A stretch of DNA of 6,031 nucleotides from positions 1 to 6,031 of the forward strand of contig JAHWYE010000114.1 of the NCBI GenBank assembly GCA_020028195.1. Direction: 5' to 3'. Shown piece by piece: positions 1 through 5,986 of the stretch. Every line of letters starts with the position of its first letter. Position 1 is the stretch's first letter. The position numbers were made by a program, and so were the translations under genes. The notes beneath the pieces were generated by a model that saw only the letters and a list, made by a program, of their open reading frames with translations, had not been told where the DNA came from and did no database searches. Source of the DNA: Nitrospirota bacterium (GTDB lineage Bacteria; Nitrospirota; Nitrospiria; Nitrospirales; Nitrospiraceae).

Positions 1-2
1 CC

Positions 3-68
3 GGCAATCTCAAGGACATCATTGAGCGCCTGACCGGGGCCAGCGCTGGGAAGACCGGTTCAGGCTAA
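3..68 (+). CDS. C-terminal end of an unidentified protein (partial)
   Basis: Frame 3 is open from the left edge of the window and ends at TAA (66-68), giving the tail GNLKDIIERLTGASAGKTGSG. The first twelve residues look like a short amphipathic helix, followed by a Gly/Ser/Ala-rich tail typical of a flexible C-terminus. The other two forward frames meet stops within about 35 bases, so this is the only frame that can be coding here. The fragment is too short to identify the family, and no function is offered. The 85-bp spacer after it suggests that it is not tightly coupled to the radical SAM gene. Confidence 0.6.
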   Translation, partial: GNLKDIIERLTGASAGKTGSG

Positions 69-121
69 GGTTGCGGCTGAGGGCTTCCTTTCTGGTCTAA
101 TTGCTAATCCGAATCATCACT

Positions 122-145
122 CAACCTTGACCTCAACCTGAACCT
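122..145. repeat. Degenerate 6-bp tandem repeat upstream of the radical SAM gene
   Basis: Four consecutive hexamers read CAACCT, TGACCT, CAACCT and GAACCT, a consensus NRACCT with the ACCT core invariant. The tract ends eight bases before the ATG at 154, so it would lie in the 5' leader of the radical SAM mRNA. It is one of three spacer repeats in this window that have different unit lengths. Confidence 0.75.
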
Positions 146-153
146 CTCTGACG

Positions 154-1536
154 ATGGGGAAATCCTTACCGCTTCTGAACTTCTCGCAGCTTGCCGGGAC
201 CCTCGATTCCCTCGAACAGCAGGTGAAGCGGTTCGTCACGCCGGGTGCCGTTGCCGTTCCCAACGACGGCCGGACGGTGGACGACTTCAAGCCCTTTCTG
301 GTTGCCCTGAATCTCACCAAGCGCTGCAACCTCAAATGCGCCCATTGCTACCTGGATGCGACCACCAAAGCCGGCGGTGGATCGGACGAGTTGACGACCG
401 ACGAATGCTACCGCCTCATTGATCAGATCGCGGAAGTGAATAAGGGCTGCCTTCTGGTCATCACCGGGGGTGAGCCGCTAACCCGCCCGGACATACTCGA
501 TATTGCCCGTCATGCCGTCGCCCTCGGATTCATGGTGGTCTTCGGCACCAACGGCATGCTGATCAACGATCGGAAGGCGAAGGAATTGGTCGAGATCGGC
601 GTGATGGGCGTCGGGATCAGCATTGATTCCCTGGACCCAGAGAAGCACGACAAGTTCCGCGGGCTGCCGGGAGCGTGGGAAGGCGCGGTCGCAGGCATTG
701 AGGCTTGCAAGCGCAACGGGCTTCAGTTCCAGGTCCACTTCAGTGCGCAGCCCATGAACTACAAGGAGCTCCCCCAGGTCATCGAGTGGGCCCACCAGCT
801 CCACGCGAAGGTGCTGAACGTGTTCTTCATGGTCTGCACCGGGCGCGGCGAGGAGCTGACCGATATCACCCCGGCGCAGTACGAGGAGGTACTGGGCTAT
901 CTCGTGAACTGCCAGGATCAATATAAGGACATGCTGGTCCGCGCCCGCTGCGCGCCGCACTTCAAGCGCCTGGCCTACGAAAGGGACCCCAACTCTCCCA
1001 TCACCAAGGCCCAGGGTTACATGGGGGGAGGCTGCCTGGCCGGTACCAACTACGCCAGAGTGACCCCGAACGGCGAACTCACGCCCTGTCCTTACATGCC
1101 GCTCTCGGCGGGTAATATCCGGGAGAAGAGTTTCGTGGATCTCTGGGAGAAGTCCGACATCTTCGATTCCTTCCGGTATCCCCACCTGAAAGGCAAATGC
1201 GGCGACTGCGAATACAGCGAGATCTGCGGCGGGTGCCGCGCCCGCCCCTATGTGGACCACGGAGATTGGCTGGACGAGGATCAGTGGTGTCTCTACACCC
1301 CGAAGGGGGGAGAGAAAATTCGCGTGGCCTTCAATACCGCGGAGGAGTTCGATGGGGTCTGGGATGAGGCCGCGCAGACGAGGCTTTCGCGAATCCCCTA
1401 CTTTCTGCGCGCCATGGTCAGGAAGGGTGTCGAGCGGCACGCGCGGGAGCAGGGCATTCCGGTGATTACCGTCGAGCTCATGGAAGAGCTCCGCAAAAAG
1501 CGGTTCGGAAACGAGGCGCCGGTCTTCAAGTTCTGA
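154..1536 (+). CDS. NirJ/AhbC-like radical SAM/SPASM protein with C-terminal PCP_red domain
   Basis: This is a cytoplasmic iron-sulfur enzyme of the radical SAM superfamily, probably acting on a tetrapyrrole or a peptide. The [4Fe-4S]-SAM motif CxxxCxxC is C58, C62 and C65 (RCNLKCAHCY), and the SAM-contacting GGEP follows at 105-108. A SPASM region holds C294-x12-G-x4-C312, then C349, C352, C358, C361 and C379, including CGGCRARPY. That spacing and the GGCRAR signature resemble the heme d1/alternative-heme enzymes NirJ and AhbC/AhbD. Residues about 400-450 (WDEAAQTRLSRIPYFLRAMV, then a helix and ITVELMEELRKKRF) match the PCP_red domain found at the end of BchB/ChlB. The ATG at 154 is the only ATG after the in-frame stop at 139-141, and it lacks a clear Shine-Dalgarno. 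The radical SAM class is certain, PCP_red likely, and the substrate unknown; a peptide-maturase role is the main alternative. Confidence 0.9.
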   Translation: MGKSLPLLNFSQLAGTLDSLEQQVKRFVTPGAVAVPNDGRTVDDFKPFLVALNLTKRCNLKCAHCYLDATTKAGGGSDELTTDECYRLIDQIAEVNKGCLLVITGGEPLTRPDILDIARHAVALGFMVVFGTNGMLINDRKAKELVEIGVMGVGISIDSLDPEKHDKFRGLPGAWEGAVAGIEACKRNGLQFQVHFSAQPMNYKELPQVIEWAHQLHAKVLNVFFMVCTGRGEELTDITPAQYEEVLGYLVNCQDQYKDMLVRARCAPHFKRLAYERDPNSPITKAQGYMGGGCLAGTNYARVTPNGELTPCPYMPLSAGNIREKSFVDLWEKSDIFDSFRYPHLKGKCGDCEYSEICGGCRARPYVDHGDWLDEDQWCLYTPKGGEKIRVAFNTAEEFDGVWDEAAQTRLSRIPYFLRAMVRKGVERHAREQGIPVITVELMEELRKKRFGNEAPVFKF

Positions 1537-1566
1537 CGTTAAACGTTAATCGTTATTCGTTAATCG
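1537..1566. repeat. 7-bp tandem repeat, left arm of an inverted pair
   Basis: Beginning at the base after the radical SAM stop codon, four heptamers follow without a gap: CGTTAAA, CGTTAAT, CGTTATT and CGTTAAT, then CG. The CGTTA core is invariant. The tract is A+T-rich within a G+C-rich genome. It can pair imperfectly with the tract at 1602-1629. Confidence 0.85.
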
Positions 1567-1601
1567 CATGTCCGACGATCGTTCGTCCATCCTTCATAGC
1601 G

Positions 1602-1629
1602 CTTCACGTTTAACGATTCACGATTAACG
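1602..1629. repeat. 7-bp tandem repeat, right arm of an inverted pair
   Basis: Four heptamers, CTTCACG, TTTAACG, ATTCACG and ATTAACG, end ten bases before the next start codon. Read as the reverse complement they become CGTTAAT, CGTGAAT, CGTTAAA and CGTGAAG, the same family as the left arm. Aligned unit for unit, the two arms match at 22 of 28 positions, with a 37-base centre (1565-1601) that contains the palindrome ACGATCGT at 1575-1582. No T tract follows, so it does not look like a standard intrinsic terminator. Confidence 0.85.
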
Positions 1630-1638
1630 GGGCTGCAC

Positions 1639-2166
1639 TTGGACGCGCTGCAATCCACCCTCACTGACATCAACCAGCTACTCCCGATCATCAATCACTG
1701 GTTTCACCTGGTATCGGCCGTCATTTGGATCGGCGGCTTGGCCTTTTTGGTCATGGCGGTCACCCCGGGCCTGAAACGAGCTGTTCCAAGGGAATACGTC
1801 AAGCCCATCAGCGACACATTTTATAAGCAATATAAGCGCGTGGTCGGTGTTCTGCTGGTGATCATCCTGGTTACCGGCGGGATCAATTTCCACTATGTCA
1901 ACGTGCTGTTGACCACTCAAACCGGTCTCTCGATTTCTAACCATCCGAAATATCTCACGATCTTCTTCATCAAGCTCGGCTTGGTCCTCGCGATCATGAC
2001 GCTCTTTCTCTACACAGTTCTCTTCAAGACCGAGCAGACCGGCGAGGAAACGGCCGAGGAGAAAGAAGAACAGCTCTACGAACCAATCCCGTTCCAGCGT
2101 GCCGCCCTCTGGATGGGCCTCTTCATCATCCTCTGCGCTGCGGCGTTGAAACATCTTCACCAGTAA
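1639..2166 (+). CDS. Four-helix membrane protein, CopD/HemJ-like
   Basis: This is an inner-membrane protein of 175 residues with four predicted helices: about 19-42, 67-90, 106-130 and 153-171. The first carries H20 and H23 in the stretch NHWFHLVSAVIWIGG, the His-x-x-x-hydrophobic-W-x-GG pattern seen in CopD-domain proteins and in the related HemJ-type four-helix proteins. Further histidines are H85 at the end of helix 2, H102 before helix 3, and H172/H174 at the C-terminus. A short acidic loop (TEQTGEETAEEKEEQ, 131-145) separates helices 3 and 4. Copper transport, b-heme binding and protoporphyrinogen oxidation are all known for proteins of this general shape, and the sequence alone does not choose between them. 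The start is TTG at 1639, preceded by a weak GGGG; no ATG or GTG lies between it and the in-frame stop at 1597. The next gene begins 32 bases after the stop. Confidence 0.75.
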   Translation: MDALQSTLTDINQLLPIINHWFHLVSAVIWIGGLAFLVMAVTPGLKRAVPREYVKPISDTFYKQYKRVVGVLLVIILVTGGINFHYVNVLLTTQTGLSISNHPKYLTIFFIKLGLVLAIMTLFLYTVLFKTEQTGEETAEEKEEQLYEPIPFQRAALWMGLFIILCAAALKHLHQ

Positions 2167-2198
2167 GATCCGCTTCACCCCTCGGGCGCTCTCTGACG

Positions 2199-2531
2199 AT
2201 GAGCGTGACCCTACATCCCCGCGTCGCTCCTTCCGACAGGCTCCGTCTGTGGATTGGGGCCTTCGATCGGACCACCCCGCCGTCTCCTACCTGGACACTC
2301 GACTGGCATGCTCGTACGCCGAGAGCGCGTCGACCGATCGTCAGCGTTCGTGGTCCCACGCTGCTGGCCGACAACCCCCCGCGGACCTTCGCGGGAGTCT
2401 ATGAATTTGTAAACCATTTCCCCGACACGCCCTACAGGGTCACCGTTAAGGCCGACCAGAAGGAGGCAAGCCTGACGACACGGGCCCTTCCTGCCCAAGT
2501 CCCAGCCTGTTTGGATACCTGGTTCAATTGA
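2199..2531 (+). CDS. Hypothetical 110-residue protein, possible beta-sandwich domain
   Basis: I do not recognise a named family. The protein is rich in Arg, Pro and Thr, has no signal peptide or membrane segment, and alternates short beta-like stretches: RLRLWIGAFD (14-23), TWTLDWH (31-37), RPIVSV (45-50), FAGVYEF (64-70), PYRVTVKA (78-85) and ASLTTRALP (90-98). This pattern suggests a fibronectin type III or Ig-like fold, with two Trp residues in the second strand as possible core positions. The ATG at 2199 lacks a Shine-Dalgarno but is preceded by the same ten bases as the radical SAM start. The stop (2529-2531) overlaps the lipase start by 4 bp, so the protein is probably made together with the lipase and may be an accessory or a detached N-terminal domain. 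A long open frame also exists on the opposite strand (2211-2498), but the spacing to both neighbours favours this one. Confidence 0.65.
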   Translation: MSVTLHPRVAPSDRLRLWIGAFDRTTPPSPTWTLDWHARTPRARRPIVSVRGPTLLADNPPRTFAGVYEFVNHFPDTPYRVTVKADQKEASLTTRALPAQVPACLDTWFN

Positions 2532-3505
2532 GTAGTCCGCTAGTCATACTGGTGCTCGCCCACGGCATCTTCGGATGGGGGGAGACAGAGAATCGCCAGA
2601 ACCAAATGAAGGACTATTTCTACGGGGTCCAGCGATTCCTCGCAACCGAGTATGGGACAAGACCGGACTTTCGGTTGGTGATGGTGGCGCCGGCCGTCCC
2701 ACGAGCCGAGAGCGTCGCGGCCCGGGGAGCGAAGCTCAAGGAAGCCATTGAAGAAGCGCTGCAAGGAAGGCCACATGACGTGCGTGCCCATATCCTGGCC
2801 CATAGCATGGGCGGGCTGGACGCCCGGTGGGTCATCCTCCAAGAAGGGATGGCGGACAAGATCGCCTCACTCACCACCATTGCCACGCCGCACCGAGGCA
2901 CGACCTTGGGGGACCTGGCCTATGACGAATTGCCGATCATCCTGCCGGCCGGAGAGTTTCTGCAGAAACTGGACAAGACCAGACGTTGGATTTGGCGGCG
3001 TCTCCCTTTTACCCACGCCGCGTCATCAGACCAACTGGAGTTCTATCATCAGTTGTTGCACGGATTCGACAGCACGGAGGACCAACTTGGCAAGGCACTC
3101 TACGCACTCTCACTCACAGGTGCGGCAGAATTCAACCGAAGGTACGCCCAGGCCGAGCGGGCGGTGTGGGAACGGACCAACAATCGGGTGGCCTACTTCG
3201 CCTATGGAGGGGTCATGCAACCGAGTCAGACGCCGTTGCTCAAGCCGTCGCATGACATCATTTCGCTCTTCGGAACGGAGGCGGAAAAGAAAGAGCGGAA
3301 TGACGGGGCAGTCTCAGTCTGGTCATCACGCTACCCGTGGGACGACGCCGGGCGTGACTATGTGAAGACCGTTCCGTTTGATCATTTCATGCAGATCAAC
3401 TGGAGAATTCCTGATAGAAGGCCGAGCGAGCAGATGAGCGACGACCTCAAGACCGTCTACCGCGAGATCATGGAGGCGATCATTCGAGTGCAGCGAGCGC
3501 AATGA
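2528..3505 (+). CDS. Alpha/beta-hydrolase lipase/esterase
   Basis: This 325-residue protein would hydrolyse carboxylic esters, perhaps acylglycerols or other lipids. The first strand LVILVLAHGIFGWG (5-18) supplies the HG oxyanion motif. The nucleophile is S93 in the elbow AHSMGGLDAR, followed by ASLTTIATPHRGTTLGDLAY, as in bacterial true lipases of the Pseudomonas/Burkholderia type. D259 in NDGAVSVWSS and H286 in DHFMQINW complete a plausible triad in the positions usual for that group. Residues about 140-240 look like a helical cap. There is no signal peptide: the first beta strand begins four residues after the start, so the enzyme is probably cytoplasmic, unlike the secreted family members. 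The TTG at 2528 is chosen because the next Met (residue 27) would remove the oxyanion motif and no ATG/GTG lies between the in-frame stop at 2447 and this point. It overlaps the upstream gene by TTGA and the kinase by ATGA, indicating coupled translation. Confidence 0.85.
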   Translation: MSSPLVILVLAHGIFGWGETENRQNQMKDYFYGVQRFLATEYGTRPDFRLVMVAPAVPRAESVAARGAKLKEAIEEALQGRPHDVRAHILAHSMGGLDARWVILQEGMADKIASLTTIATPHRGTTLGDLAYDELPIILPAGEFLQKLDKTRRWIWRRLPFTHAASSDQLEFYHQLLHGFDSTEDQLGKALYALSLTGAAEFNRRYAQAERAVWERTNNRVAYFAYGGVMQPSQTPLLKPSHDIISLFGTEAEKKERNDGAVSVWSSRYPWDDAGRDYVKTVPFDHFMQINWRIPDRRPSEQMSDDLKTVYREIMEAIIRVQRAQ

Positions 3506-5844
3506 CACAACACCACGCCATGACCGAGCTGCTGTCGAAAGACCATCCCATTCTCGAAAAGGGTTCTATGGAGCACCGGCCCTTTGGGATTGATCTGCGG
3601 GGTGAGAACATCCGCGACGTCAGCGGTCTAACGGTCAAGGCCAATGTGGAGTACCTGGAAGAAGCAGTTGGGCGAAGGCAGGGGCCGGAGGCAGGCGCTC
3701 GTGCAGTGGAACAACTCTGCCAGCTCCTCAATGAACGGATCCGCGACCCTTCGTACTATGTGAGCCCGACGTTTCTGAAGAATGTCTGGCACAGCTATTC
3801 ATACGAGTTTGTGTGTTTCCTCGGTGAATTTTGCAAGATTCTTTCAGAAGATCCCCATTTTCAGTCCAACGTGGGGAAGAAGAAACTCATCTCCCCAATC
3901 ATCCAGACCCTCGGCCGCCCCTTCACGGTTCCCCAGATTTACAAGATGTTCGCGCACTTCGGCGAGAAGTTCGCCAAGGCATCTCTACAGTTCGAGGTCG
4001 GAGCGGTGACCGACCGCTCGGCGGTCCTGCGCATGAAATTCAACGAGCGGGTGTATCAGCAATTCGGCCCTTACCGGAAACGCTGTGCCGATCTGATCTG
4101 CCAGTCCGCTAAGGCTGCGCTCGCAGCCGTGCCCGAACTGGTCCATCACCTGCCATCGGCCACGATCAAAGACCGGACGTGCATTGCCGACGGAGCCGAT
4201 TACTGCGAATGGGAATTCACCTGGTCGCCGCCGCAACCAGGCCGTTCCGCATGGCCGGCCTGGGGACTGCTGGTGGGCGGCGCAGCGTTTGCGTACCTGC
4301 GTATTCGTTATCCGGAGATGCCGCTCGTGGAAACGCTGGCACTCGCCCTCGCCCCGGCGATGGCCTTGTGGCTGGCCAGCAACTGGAGAATCCTCCGCAA
4401 GGACGTGAAGACCGGGGAGGCGCTGATCCAAGAGCAGCTCCGTTTCGTCGAGGCCCGGCACGAGGAACTCCGCGAAGCCTATCTGGAGCAGGAAGAAGCA
4501 ACTGTGGAACTCAGGAAGATGATCAGTCAATTGACGACGTTGCACCGCGCAGGGCTCCTCTTCAGCACAATGCTCGACCGCGAGGCCTTGCTGCAGAAAG
4601 TGCTGGAGACAATCATTCACGAACTCCACTACGATCGGGCGATGGTCACGTTATTCGACCGTGACCGGCAGGTCTCGCGCGACGCCCGCATCCTGGGCGT
4701 TTCGGAGGAGATCGCAGCCTTCGCTCGCTCGCTCGAGGTACCTGTCACAGATCCTGAGAGCGTAGAGGGCACGGTGCTCCTACAGGGAAAGCCGATCCTG
4801 GCAGGCACTATCCGGGAGGTGTGGGATCGTCTTCACCCCCTCAATCAGCGCCTCGCAGCGGCGGCTAAGGTGAAGTCCATGATCTCGGTCCCGCTGAAGG
4901 TCAAGGACCTGGTCCTCGGCGCCCTGACGGTAGATCGAATTCAAGAACACAGTCTCACTCAGGACGACGTAAACCTCATGGTAACCGTAGCCAGTCAGGT
5001 TGCCATTGCCCTGGACAACGCAGACGCCTACCGGCAGATCGAAGCGCTGAATGAGGGGCTTGAAGCCAAGGTGCGAGAGCGGACCACGGCGTTGGAACGG
5101 CTGAATAAGGAACTGGAGGTCGCCAACGAGCGGCTGCGAGAGTTGGACCAACTCAAATCAACCTTTGTCTCGATCGTCTCCCATGAACTTCGCACCCCCA
5201 TGACCTCCATCAAGGGCTATGTGGAAAATATGCTGGATGGCCTGACCGGCTATCTCAACGAGAAGCAGTTCTCTTACCTGGGGCGGGTCAAATACAACGT
5301 CGAGCGTCTCACGCGGATGATCAACGACCTCCTGGACCTGTCACGGATCGAGGCTGGCCGGGTCGAGCTTGCACTCAGACCTGTATCGCTCCTCGATCTG
5401 GTCACCGAGGTGTTAGAGAGCCTCCAGGCGCTCGCCCGAGAGAAGTCCCTTACCCTGGAAGTGCGTCATGCGGATCTCCTCCCCATGATCCATGGGGATC
5501 GTGACAAGCTCCACCAAATCCTCACCAATTTGATCCAGAACGCGATCAAGTTCACGCCCCCGGGCGGCGCGGTTCTGGTCGAGTCCCTCGTACAAGACGA
5601 CCAGTTCGTGCAGGTTTCTGTGACTGATACCGGTTGCGGCATTCGGCCTGGGGATCTCGCTAAAGTCTTCGAAAAGTTCTACCGGGGGGAATCAACCACG
5701 ACTGATGCGCGCGGCGCGGGGTTGGGGTTGGCCATCGCCAAAAGTCTCGTGGAGCTGCACGGGGGCCGCATCTGGCTGGAGAGTGTCCCTGGCGCAGGTA
5801 GCCGGTTCTTCCTCACCATACCCATCGAGCAGACTCCAACGTGA
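3502..5844 (+). CDS. Membrane-anchored sensor histidine kinase (V4R-like, GAF, HisKA, HATPase)
   Basis: This 780-residue kinase would autophosphorylate and pass phosphate to a response regulator, none of which is in the window. Residues about 30-240 form a soluble sensory module ending in RTCIADGADYCEWEF (C227, C235), resembling the end of V4R domains. Two short hydrophobic segments (about 252-267 and 275-294) with a loop of only a few residues look like a membrane hairpin. A coiled coil (300-345), a GAF domain (about 345-505) and a second coiled coil (510-552) follow. HisKA has the phosphoacceptor H561 in SHELRTP. The ATPase shows the N box NLIQNAIKFT (676-685), DTGCGI (709-714), FEKFYR (723-728) and GAGLGLAI (738-745), so it should be active. 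The ATG at 3502 overlaps the lipase stop, but M23 (3568) has a better ribosome site (AAAAGGG) and precedes the first conserved-looking stretch, so it may be the true start. Confidence 0.93.
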   Translation: MTQHHAMTELLSKDHPILEKGSMEHRPFGIDLRGENIRDVSGLTVKANVEYLEEAVGRRQGPEAGARAVEQLCQLLNERIRDPSYYVSPTFLKNVWHSYSYEFVCFLGEFCKILSEDPHFQSNVGKKKLISPIIQTLGRPFTVPQIYKMFAHFGEKFAKASLQFEVGAVTDRSAVLRMKFNERVYQQFGPYRKRCADLICQSAKAALAAVPELVHHLPSATIKDRTCIADGADYCEWEFTWSPPQPGRSAWPAWGLLVGGAAFAYLRIRYPEMPLVETLALALAPAMALWLASNWRILRKDVKTGEALIQEQLRFVEARHEELREAYLEQEEATVELRKMISQLTTLHRAGLLFSTMLDREALLQKVLETIIHELHYDRAMVTLFDRDRQVSRDARILGVSEEIAAFARSLEVPVTDPESVEGTVLLQGKPILAGTIREVWDRLHPLNQRLAAAAKVKSMISVPLKVKDLVLGALTVDRIQEHSLTQDDVNLMVTVASQVAIALDNADAYRQIEALNEGLEAKVRERTTALERLNKELEVANERLRELDQLKSTFVSIVSHELRTPMTSIKGYVENMLDGLTGYLNEKQFSYLGRVKYNVERLTRMINDLLDLSRIEAGRVELALRPVSLLDLVTEVLESLQALAREKSLTLEVRHADLLPMIHGDRDKLHQILTNLIQNAIKFTPPGGAVLVESLVQDDQFVQVSVTDTGCGIRPGDLAKVFEKFYRGESTTTDARGAGLGLAIAKSLVELHGGRIWLESVPGAGSRFFLTIPIEQTPT
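3556..3570 (+). promoter_or_regulatory. Ribosome binding site for an alternative kinase start
   Basis: The purine run GAAAAGGG (3556-3563) lies four bases before an in-frame ATG at 3568 (Met23 of the longer reading). The ATGs at 3502 and 3520 have no comparable purine run. The 22 residues that would be lost (MTQHHAMTELLSKDHPILEK and two more) show no domain feature. The ATGA overlap with the lipase stop argues for 3502, so both starts are kept open. Confidence 0.35.
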
Positions 5845-5909
5845 CCTGCGATATTACATTCCGCCCCCCGCCCGACCATGGTGAAAGTTGTGTGCTCCTT
5901 TATCAGATC

Positions 5910-5932
5910 CGAGTCTTGATGTAGTCAACTCG
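5910..5932 (+). terminator. Possible weak hairpin terminator after the kinase
   Basis: CGAGT-ct-TGA and TCA-ACTCG can form an 8-bp stem with a two-base bulge around the loop TGTAG. It is followed by ATACTTTT (5933-5940), giving a short T run. The stem is short, bulged and not G+C-rich, so termination here is only a possibility. It lies 65 bases after the kinase stop. Confidence 0.3.
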
Positions 5933-5956
5933 ATACTTTTCATTTCATCCCCAGTG

Positions 5957-5986
5957 CCTCTCCTCTCACCTCACCTCCCCTCCCCA
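5957..5986. repeat. Degenerate 5-bp pyrimidine tandem repeat
   Basis: Six pentamers run in phase: CCTCT, CCTCT, CACCT, CACCT, CCCCT and CCCCA, an almost pure pyrimidine strand in the spacer after the kinase gene. The rest of 5845-6031 holds no open frame worth calling and no recognised RNA gene. Confidence 0.7.

Noticed and set aside
40..49. Palindrome CCAGCGCTGG near the left edge
   Set aside because: It lies inside the coding tail of the first gene and has no loop or T run, so no role can be supported.
71..108. Possible sigma-70 promoter (TTGCGG with TCTAAT or GCTAAT) before the radical SAM gene
   Set aside because: The spacing to TCTAAT is 19 bases and the match is poor. A similar quality of match would be expected by chance in any A+T-richer spacer.
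478..1440. Long open frame of 320 codons on the minus strand across the radical SAM gene
   Set aside because: It is the antisense shadow of a gene with clear catalytic motifs. Its translation is His/Leu/Val/Asp-rich with no recognisable domain.
1537..1629. CRISPR array
   Set aside because: The units are 7 bp, contiguous and without spacers, and no cas gene is present.
1537..1629. Intrinsic terminator for the radical SAM gene
   Set aside because: The arms can pair, but the loop is about 37 bases, the stem has six mismatches and no T run follows the right arm.
2515..2532. Programmed frameshift joining the 110-residue gene to the lipase
   Set aside because: There is no slippery heptamer and no evident downstream stimulator. 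A simple stop/start overlap explains the junction.
2748..3365. Open frame of 205 codons in another plus frame inside the lipase gene
   Set aside because: The product is rich in Arg, Ser, Pro and Trp with no domain pattern, and the lipase frame carries the complete catalytic triad.
3985..4629. Open frame of 214 codons on the minus strand inside the kinase gene
   Set aside because: It overlaps the sensor, membrane and coiled-coil parts of a well-supported gene and has no motif of its own.
5878..5919. Short open frame starting at ATG 5878
   Set aside because: It has only 13 codons, no Shine-Dalgarno and no recognisable leader-peptide composition.
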